From Chlamydiota bacterium (GTDB taxonomy: Bacteria > Chlamydiota > Chlamydiia > Chlamydiales > Rhabdochlamydiaceae), in the NCBI GenBank assembly GCA_023269365.1, contig JAHFTN010000095.1, forward strand, positions 1 through 5,935: a stretch of DNA of 5,935 nt, written 5' to 3'. Below are positions 1-5,819 of the stretch, piece after piece. The stretch's first letter is position 1. Each line of letters begins with the position of its first letter. The notes under the pieces are model-generated. The model was given only the letters and a program-made list of their open reading frames with translations, did no database searches and was not told where the DNA came from. The position numbers and the translations under genes were made by a program.

Positions 1-51
1 AGTTATTTAAAACAGGAAGGGGTTTTTAACCCCTCCCTGTTTTAAATAACT
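1..51. terminator. Bidirectional hairpin terminator
   Basis: Two 24-base arms (1-24 and 28-51) are complementary except at one position, 17 against 35, and enclose a 3-base TTT loop. In a plus-strand transcript that pair is A-C. In a minus-strand transcript it is U-G, so the minus-strand hairpin is fully paired. In both directions the GC-rich core (ACAGG..GGGG) is followed by TTTTAAATAA, a short U run, so termination can be expected both ways. It lies about 165 bases downstream of the Nudix gene on the minus strand and could also end a plus-strand gene left of the window. The hairpin touches the window edge and might extend beyond it. Confidence 0.85.
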
Positions 52-217
52 TCCAGTTCGACCGTAGATCGAACGTCCGAGGACAAATAGACAAGGCATT
101 CGGGCCGAAAATGTGCAAAGTCGAGATCTATAAGAGATACAAAGTAATGACGTATTCCTTGGGTGAAGAGCCTGGATGTCCTTGTAATTTCTTGAAAGAC
201 ACCTGGACAATTTTTTC

Positions 218-730
218 CTAGAACTTGCCTCCACCAAGGTGGATGCCGAGTTTGGTTAAGAGGTATCTTCCTACCAATAAGGGGTGTTGGCACAATAGCT
301 TGAGCAGGACGAAATAGTTCACTCCCTCGATTTTTTTGCGCAGCATCTCTTTGTGGTTGGCTGCAGCATCGAGGATCCATCCCTTGTAGGGAGGGGGCAA
401 TAGGGGCAAGGATGTTAAGGGAAAGAAAGCGATCTCTTTAGTCTCTGCCCCTATTGTTTGTTTGCCGCTGACGATGCGGCACTCGTAGAAGTGGGTGAGC
501 TGGGTCATCTTATTTACGGGGAGGTATTCGGCAACTTTGCGAACAAGGGAGCATTGAAAGCCGGTCTCTTCGAGGACCTCGCGCAAAGTCCCTTCTTCGG
601 GGGATTCTCCTGGGTCGAGCCCTCCACCCGGCAGCACCCACACGGGGATGTCGCGTCGTTTGATGAGGAGCACTTTTTGATGTGTTTCATTGAAGACAAT
701 TCCAAAGACGGCTTGTTTTTCCACTTGCAT
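218..730 (-). CDS. Nudix (MutT-family) hydrolase
   Basis: A 170-residue Nudix protein. These enzymes hydrolyse nucleoside diphosphates linked to another group, using Mg2+ or Mn2+ held by the Nudix box. The box matches GX5EX7REUXEEXGU exactly: G36, E42, R50-E51, E54-E55 and G57-F58. It is preceded by a typical first strand (AVFGIVFNE) and the WVLPGGG segment. The substrate cannot be read from the sequence; nucleotide-pool sanitising, ADP-sugar or dinucleotide cleavage are all possible. The last 50 or so residues form a hydrophobic and basic helical tail beyond the core fold, which makes the protein somewhat longer than a minimal MutT (about 130 residues). The ATG at 730 was chosen because the Nudix strand begins right after it. 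An AAGGAG sits upstream, though 13 bases away. It is cytoplasmic, transcribed divergently from the lipoprotein gene, and probably monocistronic, ending at the terminator at 1-51. Confidence 0.93.
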   Translation of the reverse strand: MQVEKQAVFGIVFNETHQKVLLIKRRDIPVWVLPGGGLDPGESPEEGTLREVLEETGFQCSLVRKVAEYLPVNKMTQLTHFYECRIVSGKQTIGAETKEIAFFPLTSLPLLPPPYKGWILDAAANHKEMLRKKIEGVNYFVLLKLLCQHPLLVGRYLLTKLGIHLGGGKF

Positions 731-743
731 ATAAGATGAAGAT

Positions 744-749
744 CTCCTT
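744..749 (-). promoter_or_regulatory. Shine-Dalgarno AAGGAG for the Nudix gene
   Basis: On the minus strand AAGGAG lies 13 bases before the ATG at 730. The match to the anti-SD is good, but the spacing is longer than the usual 5-9 bases. No start codon lies in frame between the site and this ATG. It is one of the few recognisable ribosome binding sites in the window. Confidence 0.5.
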
Positions 750-757
750 AACTTATG

Positions 758-766
758 AGTATAGCA
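758..766 (-). promoter_or_regulatory. Extended -10 promoter for the Nudix gene
   Basis: Read on the minus strand the bases are TGCTATACT, a TG-N extended -10 with the hexamer TATACT (five of six to TATAAT). No convincing -35 hexamer lies 16-18 bases further up, which is tolerated for extended -10 promoters. The predicted start near 751 would give a leader of about 20 bases, with the AAGGAG almost at its 5' end. The element lies inside the short gap shared with the divergent lipoprotein gene, so activity in one direction could affect the other. Confidence 0.45.
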
Positions 767-780
767 AATCGACTTATCTT

Positions 781-1245
781 ATGAAAATAGTGTTTCTTCT
801 TTTTCCTCTGATCCTTTTGCTGGGATGTAAGCAGTACTATCTGTCTGTCTCTCAGCAGTGGGTCGATGCAGAATACTTAGCAAGTACTGCCGTTTCGACC
901 CCTGACCCCAGGCAAAACCACCCCCCTGTAGGGCAGATGTTGATCTTAAATTGGCGCCTTCCTAGTGAGGTTTTCAAGAAAAAACCAGAAATCGTTCTAG
1001 ACCTGATTTTATGGAATTATACCACGAAGCAAATCAAGATCCCCATAGAGAATAAGATGGATTTTGCAACCTATCGCCTTTTCAATGAGGATTATGAGAG
1101 CTCGGGAGGGATTTTGACCTATAGAGCGAAAATGGTGACCCAAGATGGTCAAGTCTTTCGGGAATGGAAGCATCAGTTATGGGTGAATCTGATCACCGTC
1201 ACAGAGGATCAGCAGCCGATTTCCACGGGGGATAAGACAGAGTGA
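781..1245 (+). CDS. Small lipoprotein of unknown function
   Basis: A 154-residue predicted lipoprotein. The N-terminus has a short positive region (K2), a hydrophobic core (VFLLFPLILLL) and the lipobox LLGC with the lipidated cysteine at residue 16. It should therefore be processed by Lgt and signal peptidase II. The residue after the cysteine is lysine, not aspartate, so Lol sorting to the outer membrane is the default expectation. The mature part has a TPDPRQ..PPVGQ segment around residues 40-52, then alternating hydrophobic strands (MLILNWRLP, EIVLDLILWNY, ILTYRAKMV, HQLWVNLITV), consistent with a small beta-sandwich. An in-frame ATG at 736 would add 15 residues before the signal peptide. 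I prefer 781 because it gives a normal signal peptide length. No Shine-Dalgarno is visible. The last 37 bases overlap the 3' end of aroG on the other strand. I recall a small hypothetical gene next to aroG in Chlamydia, but I cannot confirm homology. Function unknown. Confidence 0.85.
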   Translation: MKIVFLLFPLILLLGCKQYYLSVSQQWVDAEYLASTAVSTPDPRQNHPPVGQMLILNWRLPSEVFKKKPEIVLDLILWNYTTKQIKIPIENKMDFATYRLFNEDYESSGGILTYRAKMVTQDGQVFREWKHQLWVNLITVTEDQQPISTGDKTE

Positions 1246-2237
1246 GCCTCTTGGATGAGGATTTTTGTCGCGCTCCAATCTAGGCAAGGGTCTGTAATGG
1301 AGACGGCGTATTTGAGAGTTGAGGGATCTTGTGCGAGGGGCTGATTTCCCTTTTCTAGGTGGCTCTCTAGCATCAGGCCGATAATGGCCTTATTTCCCTT
1401 GTCTATCTGTTCTAGCACGGAAAAAAAGACCTCTTGTTGTTTATCTTCGTGCTTCCTTGCATTCCCATGGGAGCAGTCGATCATAAGTCTTTCTTTCAAA
1501 GTGTGGCTTTGCAGTGCTTGCAGGGTTTTTTGAACGGAATTTATATCGTAGTTAGGTCCCTGGCAAGAGCCTCGAAGGACGATATGGGTATGGGGGTTGC
1601 CAGAGGAGCGAAGAGCTGCGATCTGCCCCTCTTGCGTCGCGGAAAAAAAGGTGTGTCTCTCTGCAGAGGATTGCATCGCGTGGATCGAGTTTTCTATGTT
1701 CCCTTCGATACAATTTTTAAATCCTACAGGCATGGGAAGAGAAGAGGCGAGTTGCCTATGGATTTGAGAAGAAGCGGTCCTTGCCCCGATGAAACCCCAG
1801 GAGATGAGATCTTCAAAGTAGGGGGCAGTCAGAGGGTCGACGAATTCTACTGCACAGGGGATCTGCATTTCAGCGAGTGCAACTAAAAGCTGCCTTGTGA
1901 GAAGAAGCCCTGCAAGTAGATCACAACTCCCATCCAGGTAAGGGTCATACAAAAACCCTTTCCACCCCGTAGAGGTTCTCGATTTTTCCACATAGACCCG
2001 CAGCACTAAGAAACAGGAAGATTCGACCTCTTTTGCAAGGTGCCCTAACTTGTGTGCGTATTCTAAAATAGAGGTGGAGTCATGAATAGAGCAGGGCCCT
2101 ACAATCAAGGCTTTTCGTGGGTCTTTGAGAGAGAGGATGTCGATGCCTGTCTTTCGAGCCTCTACGACAAAACGGGCAGCCTGAGGGGAGAGTTTAAATT
2201 TTTTTTTAATCTCTTTTGGGGAGGGGAGTGGAATCAT
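1209..2237 (-). CDS. aroG: DAHP synthase, class I (AroG type)
   Basis: 3-Deoxy-D-arabino-heptulosonate 7-phosphate synthase condenses phosphoenolpyruvate with erythrose 4-phosphate. This is the first committed step of the shikimate pathway to chorismate and the aromatic amino acids. The protein is 342 residues, close to E. coli AroG (350), and aligns with it almost without gaps at an offset of 12. Metal ligands are all present: C49 (GPCSIHD), H257 (IDCSHGN), E291 (LESHLEKGNQ) and D316 (ITDPC). Substrate-binding residues R80, K85, R87 (EKSRT in place of EKPRT), R153 (GART), K174 (VGFKN) and R222 (LRG) are also kept. Positions matching the E. coli phenylalanine-site residues P150, Q151 and S180 are A138, P139 and P168, so feedback control may differ. 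The ATG at 2237 fits the family N-terminus, which is about 12 residues shorter than AroG. No Shine-Dalgarno is visible upstream. It is cytoplasmic, and its 3' end overlaps the convergent lipoprotein gene by 37 bases. Confidence 0.97.
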   Translation of the reverse strand: MIPLPSPKEIKKKFKLSPQAARFVVEARKTGIDILSLKDPRKALIVGPCSIHDSTSILEYAHKLGHLAKEVESSCFLVLRVYVEKSRTSTGWKGFLYDPYLDGSCDLLAGLLLTRQLLVALAEMQIPCAVEFVDPLTAPYFEDLISWGFIGARTASSQIHRQLASSLPMPVGFKNCIEGNIENSIHAMQSSAERHTFFSATQEGQIAALRSSGNPHTHIVLRGSCQGPNYDINSVQKTLQALQSHTLKERLMIDCSHGNARKHEDKQQEVFFSVLEQIDKGNKAIIGLMLESHLEKGNQPLAQDPSTLKYAVSITDPCLDWSATKILIQEAHSVLSPVEIGC

Positions 2238-2259
2238 AGGGGTTAAATGTGAACTTTAT

Positions 2260-2288
2260 TTTTTATTTCCCAGTCGGTTTGGCATAAA
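2260..2288 (-). promoter_or_regulatory. Tentative aroG promoter
   Basis: On the minus strand TTTATG (2283-2288) and TAAAAA (2260-2265) are separated by 17 bases. Both hexamers are weak matches to sigma70 consensus, so the assignment rests mainly on position and spacing. The predicted start near 2253 would give a leader of about 15 bases. It lies directly beside the inverted-repeat element at 2297-2469. Confidence 0.25.
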
Positions 2289-2296
2289 ACTCAAGC

Positions 2297-2469
2297 TATA
2301 CACAAACAACCTCAAAAGTTGGGTTTCCTCAAGGAGTCGCCCTGAATTTGAGTTAAGCGCAGCCGATCCCGAAGCAGCTCAACTCGAATGAGTTGGGCGA
2401 TGCAGGGGGACTCAAATTCAGCGGCTGACGACGCTGAGGAAAACCCACGTTTGAAGTTGTTTGGGTATA
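2297..2469. repeat. 173-bp imperfect long inverted repeat (MITE-like or structured RNA)
   Basis: The outer ends are near-identical inverted repeats: TATACACAAACAAC at 2297-2310 against TATACCCAAACAAC read inward from 2469. The complementarity continues through a segment with four mismatches in 25 bases (from CAAC to TTTCCTCA), then an asymmetric internal loop (2332-2341 against 2422-2434). Next comes a perfect 12-base arm (CTGAATTTGAGT at 2342-2353, complement at 2410-2421). The centre carries its own hairpin at 2377-2398: a 9-bp stem including one G-U pair in plus-strand RNA and a GAAT loop. The element contains no coding region. Its outer ends carry TATA, so a TA target duplication is conceivable but not shown. 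The two readings I consider are a miniature inverted-repeat element lacking a transposase, or a long-hairpin non-coding RNA. It fills the middle of the divergent aroG/hypothetical-gene region. Confidence 0.7.
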
Positions 2470-2477
2470 CCATACCC
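2463..2477. promoter_or_regulatory. Small palindrome, possible operator
   Basis: GGGTAT-ACC-ATACCC is a perfect 6-bp inverted repeat around a 3-base centre. It straddles the right end of the larger inverted-repeat element. It could be a binding site for a dimeric regulator, or part of the end sequence of the mobile-like element. It lies about 70 bases upstream of the -35 region of the 2599 gene. No cognate regulator is encoded in the window. Confidence 0.3.
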
Positions 2478-2530
2478 TAGTTAAATTTTTCAATACACCT
2501 TATTCTTGAAGTAGACAAGCGCGGATTTTT

Positions 2531-2585
2531 TAATGAATGTAATTGTTTGTTTTATTTATTATTATTATATATAATGAATGTAATT
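2531..2585 (+). repeat. 14-bp direct repeat bracketing a promoter
   Basis: TAATGAATGTAATT occurs exactly at 2531-2544 and again at 2572-2585, with starts 41 bases apart (about four helical turns). The first copy lies just upstream of the -35 hexamer. The second covers most of the -10 hexamer and the predicted start site. The region is very AT-rich, which raises the chance of coincidental repeats, but a 14-base exact match this close is still notable. Confidence 0.6.
2547..2575 (+). promoter_or_regulatory. Sigma70-type promoter for the 2599 gene
   Basis: TTGTTT (2547-2552) and a consensus TATAAT (2570-2575) are separated by exactly 17 bases, within an AT-rich stretch. Transcription would start near 2582, giving a leader of about 17 bases before the ATG at 2599. 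This is the best promoter in the window and supports the plus-strand reading of the downstream gene. Confidence 0.65.
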
Positions 2586-2598
2586 TAGATTCAACAAT

Positions 2599-2955
2599 AT
2601 GGTTATTATGATATCAGGAATAATAAATAGAGTTTTGAGTATTGGGGTGATAAGCATGGCAGGTAGCCTCTTTTTATTGTTGGTAGAAAAAGTGGCTAAA
2701 ATAGCCCTATCGAGAATGGAGAACTTTTGTGTAACAAAGGTGGAGGCATTTATAAAGAAGAAAATGGAGGGAATTTCCTTCTCGTTTCCCTTTTTTCGCT
2801 CAAAACCGCCCACAGCCACACCGGCAACGACTCCTTTCGTAAATCCGTTTGACAACAACGAATTTCCTTCTGACCCTTTCGGAGGCAAAAGTGCAAAGGA
2901 GCAGTACGATTCTATGCTCAAGCATTTTTTAGCGGCACAAGGCAACCGCGCCTAA
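2599..2955 (+). CDS. Hypothetical protein with N-terminal membrane segment and NPF/DPF motifs
   Basis: A 118-residue protein that I do not recognise. Residues 2-29 form a hydrophobic segment, interrupted by N10-R11, that is long enough for one membrane anchor. It is followed by a charged, probably helical region (30-57, with KKK at 53-55), a Pro/Thr-rich linker (68-80), then NPF (82-84) and DPF (92-94) within an Asn/Asp/Gly-rich stretch. A short amphipathic C-terminal helix (residues 97-114) ends the protein. A second ATG lies three codons in, at 2608. There is no clear Shine-Dalgarno, but a good promoter lies just upstream. The stop overlaps the valS stop on the opposite strand by 4 bases, and no terminator is visible between the two. 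The upstream DNA is much more AT-rich than the flanking genes. A 126-codon frame on the opposite strand is less protein-like and I treat it as the shadow. Location is probably membrane, or secreted and membrane-inserted; function unknown. Confidence 0.65.
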   Translation: MVIMISGIINRVLSIGVISMAGSLFLLLVEKVAKIALSRMENFCVTKVEAFIKKKMEGISFSFPFFRSKPPTATPATTPFVNPFDNNEFPSDPFGGKSAKEQYDSMLKHFLAAQGNRA

Positions 2956-5759
2956 AAGAGCTCAAGCTTCTTCATCGTTTCAGAAAGCTCTTTCTCAGCG
3001 TGCAGCAGAGTGCCTTTAAGCTTGTCGACAAGGGCAGGGGGCGCTTTATTGATGAACTCGCCATTGGCTAGCTGAGTGTGTAGTCGGTTTTGTTCTCCTA
3101 TGAGTTTCTCCTTTTCTTTCACTAGGCGCAATTTTTCCTTTTCCTTGTACTCTTCAGGGAGGGGGATGACCAATTTAAGGTTGCCAACAAGGGCGTTGGC
3201 ACTCAACGCACTCTCTGGCTCTATTTGCACAAAGGAAACGGTGTTGAGACGCACAAGGGCCTTTACAAGACTTAAATGGGCCTTTAACCCCTCTGATTCT
3301 TTGAAAGAGGCGACAACATAGAGGTCTGTAGAGCTACCGAGAGGAAGCTGCATTTCAGCGCGAATATGGCGAATCGTGCGAACGATCTCATCTAAAAAAG
3401 CAAACGTGGCCTCGATCTCCTCATTCATGTCCTCTTTGCGCAATACTGTGGGGTAAGGAGCCACGATGCACGCAGGGGAGGCAAGAGCGAGGAGCATCTC
3501 TTCTGTGTAAGGATCGATCCCTTTTTTTGCTATTGCAGAAGGGAATTTCTCTTTCAATTTTGAGAAGAGCTCTTCTGTGATAAAAGGAGCCATCGGGTGG
3601 ATGAGGCGCACAGTGGCAAAGAGTACGATGCAAAGGATCTTCTGCTTTGTCGCTAACTCTTCTAGGGTCCCCACCTTCCCAAATAAAATCGGCTTTACGA
3701 GCTCTACGTAATAGGCGCAAAACTCTTTCCAGAAAAAATCGTAAGCAGTGGTGGCGGCCTTATCAAAGGCATATTCTTGTAGAGCTGTTGTCGTATTTTG
3801 AATCGTGCGATTTAAAAGAGACAAGATCCAACGGTCCTCTAGCTTCAGCTCGTCGATTTCAAGGCCGTTAGATAAGCTCTCTTCTGAGAGAGTTTCGATA
3901 TTGAAAAAGACAAAGCGCGCGCCATTCCAGATCTTGTTGGCAAAATTCTTAAACTCTTCAAAGCGCCTTCGATCGAGATCGATCTGGCGCGCATGGGTAG
4001 CGCTTGCACAAAGAGCCATCCTCATCGCATCCGTTCCGTAGGCGTCGATGATTTCGAGTGGGTCGATGATATTGCCCTTCGATTTTGACATCTTTTCCCA
4101 TTTAAAGTGGACATCAGAAGGGAGGGGTTGTCCTAAATCAAATTGGATTTTCTCTTGCGCAGAAACGTAAGTTATAGTTCCTTGTTTTTGGACGCGCCAG
4201 TAAGATTTTCCATAGATGAGTCCAACCAAAAACGTTTCGGGAAAAGGAGGCGCTCCTAGTGCATACTCTCCCATCAGGATCATCCGAGCGACCCAGAAGA
4301 ATAAGATATCATGACCCGTAACCAGGGTGCTATTGGGATAGAATTTATGTAAATCGGCTGTCTTATCCGGCCAGCCTAGTGTGCTAAAGGGCCATAGCGC
4401 CGAAGAAAACCAGGTGTCAAGCACATCTTCATCTTGAATGTAATCTTCCATCCCTTCTGGGTTGAGAGAGCAGATCATTTTTTCAGGATCATCTTTATGG
4501 TACCAGATGGGGATCCGATGTCCCCACCACAGTTGGCGCGAGATACACCAGTCCCTCAAGTTGTCGATCCAATGAAAATAGGTATTTTCCCATTGGGGAG
4601 GAATGAGGAGGACTTTTTTTTCTTGAACAGCCCGTTTGAGTAGTGGTTTAAAATCTTCCATCTTTACAAACCACTGCTTGGAGAGATACGGCTCGATGAT
4701 CGCCTTGGAGCGGTAGGAAAGGCCTACGCGGTGTGTATGGGGCTCAATTTTCACAAGGTGTCCCAGGGCTCGCATCGCCTCGACGACCGCCTCTCTTGCC
4801 TCTTCTCTTGAAAGCCCCTCGAAACGCCCTGCATTCTCATTCATTTTTCCATCGGGAGTGAGCAAGTTGATCATCGGCAGCTGATGAGCCACTCCCATGA
4901 TATAATCGTTGTGGTCGTGGGCAGGGGTGATCTTGACAGCACCGGTCCCGAATGCGGAATCGACAGAGTGATCTACAATCAGGGGAAGGGGGCGTTTAGT
5001 AAGAGGTTGAATAAAGCGTTTTCCTACCCACTTTTGGTAGCGCGCATCTCCTGGTGCCACCGCAACAGCGGTATCTCCGAGCATCGTCTCTGGGCGCGTT
5101 GTAGCAACGACAATCGAGCCACTCTGATCTTCTAGCGGATAGCTAAAGTACCATAGAGAGCCTTCCCTCTCTTCATACTCTACCTCATCGTCGGCAAGAG
5201 CAGTTTGGGTCACAGGATCCCAGTGAACGAGGTAGTCCCCTCGGTAAATCAACCCTGCATCAAATAACTTTTTAAACATCGAAGAGACAGCCTTATTGCG
5301 CTGCGCATCCATGGTAAAGCTGAGGCGAGACCAATCGCAAGAGCATCCCAATTTTTTGATTTGGGCCAAAATTTGAGACTCACTCTCCTCTTTCCAAGCC
5401 CAGACATGGGAGAGAAACTCTTCTCGAGTGAAATCTTTCCTTCTCTTCCCTTGAGAGGCGATCAACTGCCTTTCCACAACGGTTTGTGTGGCGATCCCCG
5501 CATGGTCGGTCCCGGGGACCCAGAGAGCTTCAAATCCCGACATCCGCTTCCAGCGAATCAGCACATCTTGGAGCGTGTCTACTAGTGCATGGCCCATGTG
5601 AAGCACCCCCGTCACGTTGGGGGGAGGGATCACGATGCAATAGGCAGGTTTTTTTGAATGGCTATCCGCTCGAAAAAAGCCCCCCTTCTCCCAGAAGGGG
5701 CCCCATTTGGTTTCAGTGGGCTTGGGGTCGTAGGCTTTTGGAAATGTCTGTTCGTCCAT
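2952..5759 (-). CDS. valS: Valyl-tRNA synthetase
   Basis: Charges tRNA-Val with valine in the cytoplasm. It is a 935-residue class I synthetase of normal bacterial length. The order is as follows. The Rossmann start PPPNVTGVL carries the HIGH motif as HMGH (54-57), then GTDHAGIATQ. The CP1 editing domain has the ATTRPETMLGDTAV signature (T220-T221-R222-P223-E224-T225), used to hydrolyse mischarged Thr-tRNA-Val. Next are LRDWCISRQLWWGHRIP and DTWFSSALWPFSTLGWP, then KMSKS at 556-560. The helical anticodon-binding domain follows, and a C-terminal coiled coil rich in Lys and Glu (about 870-935, the tRNA arm) ends the protein. Between VGLI (512-515) and KMSKS lie 40 residues, against about 6 in E. 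coli, beginning YGKSYWR; this is probably a lineage-specific insertion. The ATG at 5759 fits the family start (the conserved FPKAYDP follows within 12 residues); no Shine-Dalgarno is visible. Its stop overlaps the convergent hypothetical gene by 4 bases. Confidence 0.98.
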   Translation of the reverse strand: MDEQTFPKAYDPKPTETKWGPFWEKGGFFRADSHSKKPAYCIVIPPPNVTGVLHMGHALVDTLQDVLIRWKRMSGFEALWVPGTDHAGIATQTVVERQLIASQGKRRKDFTREEFLSHVWAWKEESESQILAQIKKLGCSCDWSRLSFTMDAQRNKAVSSMFKKLFDAGLIYRGDYLVHWDPVTQTALADDEVEYEEREGSLWYFSYPLEDQSGSIVVATTRPETMLGDTAVAVAPGDARYQKWVGKRFIQPLTKRPLPLIVDHSVDSAFGTGAVKITPAHDHNDYIMGVAHQLPMINLLTPDGKMNENAGRFEGLSREEAREAVVEAMRALGHLVKIEPHTHRVGLSYRSKAIIEPYLSKQWFVKMEDFKPLLKRAVQEKKVLLIPPQWENTYFHWIDNLRDWCISRQLWWGHRIPIWYHKDDPEKMICSLNPEGMEDYIQDEDVLDTWFSSALWPFSTLGWPDKTADLHKFYPNSTLVTGHDILFFWVARMILMGEYALGAPPFPETFLVGLIYGKSYWRVQKQGTITYVSAQEKIQFDLGQPLPSDVHFKWEKMSKSKGNIIDPLEIIDAYGTDAMRMALCASATHARQIDLDRRRFEEFKNFANKIWNGARFVFFNIETLSEESLSNGLEIDELKLEDRWILSLLNRTIQNTTTALQEYAFDKAATTAYDFFWKEFCAYYVELVKPILFGKVGTLEELATKQKILCIVLFATVRLIHPMAPFITEELFSKLKEKFPSAIAKKGIDPYTEEMLLALASPACIVAPYPTVLRKEDMNEEIEATFAFLDEIVRTIRHIRAEMQLPLGSSTDLYVVASFKESEGLKAHLSLVKALVRLNTVSFVQIEPESALSANALVGNLKLVIPLPEEYKEKEKLRLVKEKEKLIGEQNRLHTQLANGEFINKAPPALVDKLKGTLLHAEKELSETMKKLELF

Positions 5760-5789
5760 GAGGATGCCGCATTAAAAATTGAAGAACAC

Positions 5790-5819
5790 ACGATAGCATG
5801 CATGGAGAGAAAAATACAA
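5790..5819 (-). promoter_or_regulatory. valS: Possible valS promoter
   Basis: On the minus strand TTGTAT (5814-5819) and TATCGT (5790-5795) are 18 bases apart. Both are partial matches to sigma70 consensus. The leader would be about 24 bases. If the partial gene at 5802 is real, the -35 and part of the spacer lie inside its coding start, which is possible but makes the assignment less sure. Confidence 0.3.

Noticed and set aside
111..221. A 36-residue plus-strand ORF (starts MCKVEIYKRY) between the terminator and the Nudix gene.
   Set aside because: There is no promoter or Shine-Dalgarno, no recognised family, and a frame of this length is expected by chance. Kept only as an alternative in the spacer finding.
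736..780. The earlier in-frame ATG at 736 as lipoprotein start.
   Set aside because: It would put 15 polar residues before the signal peptide and the lipobox cysteine at residue 31, while the ATG at 781 gives a standard lipoprotein signal of 15 residues.
2769..2796. GGGAA...TTCCC followed by six T on the plus strand, as an internal terminator.
   Set aside because: The stem is weak with a loop of over ten bases, and it is in frame within the hypothetical gene, encoding Phe/Pro-rich residues.
2565..2945. A 126-codon minus-strand frame beginning just after the valS stop, as a possible valS operon partner.
   Set aside because: It lies opposite the 118-residue plus-strand gene. Its translation has a low-complexity AT-driven end, and it would run through the plus-strand promoter. 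The plus reading has a consensus promoter and a more protein-like C-terminus.
3421..5761. Several 60-100 codon frames inside valS in other frames.
   Set aside because: They are shadows of a clear 935-residue synthetase, with unlikely amino-acid composition and no initiation signals.
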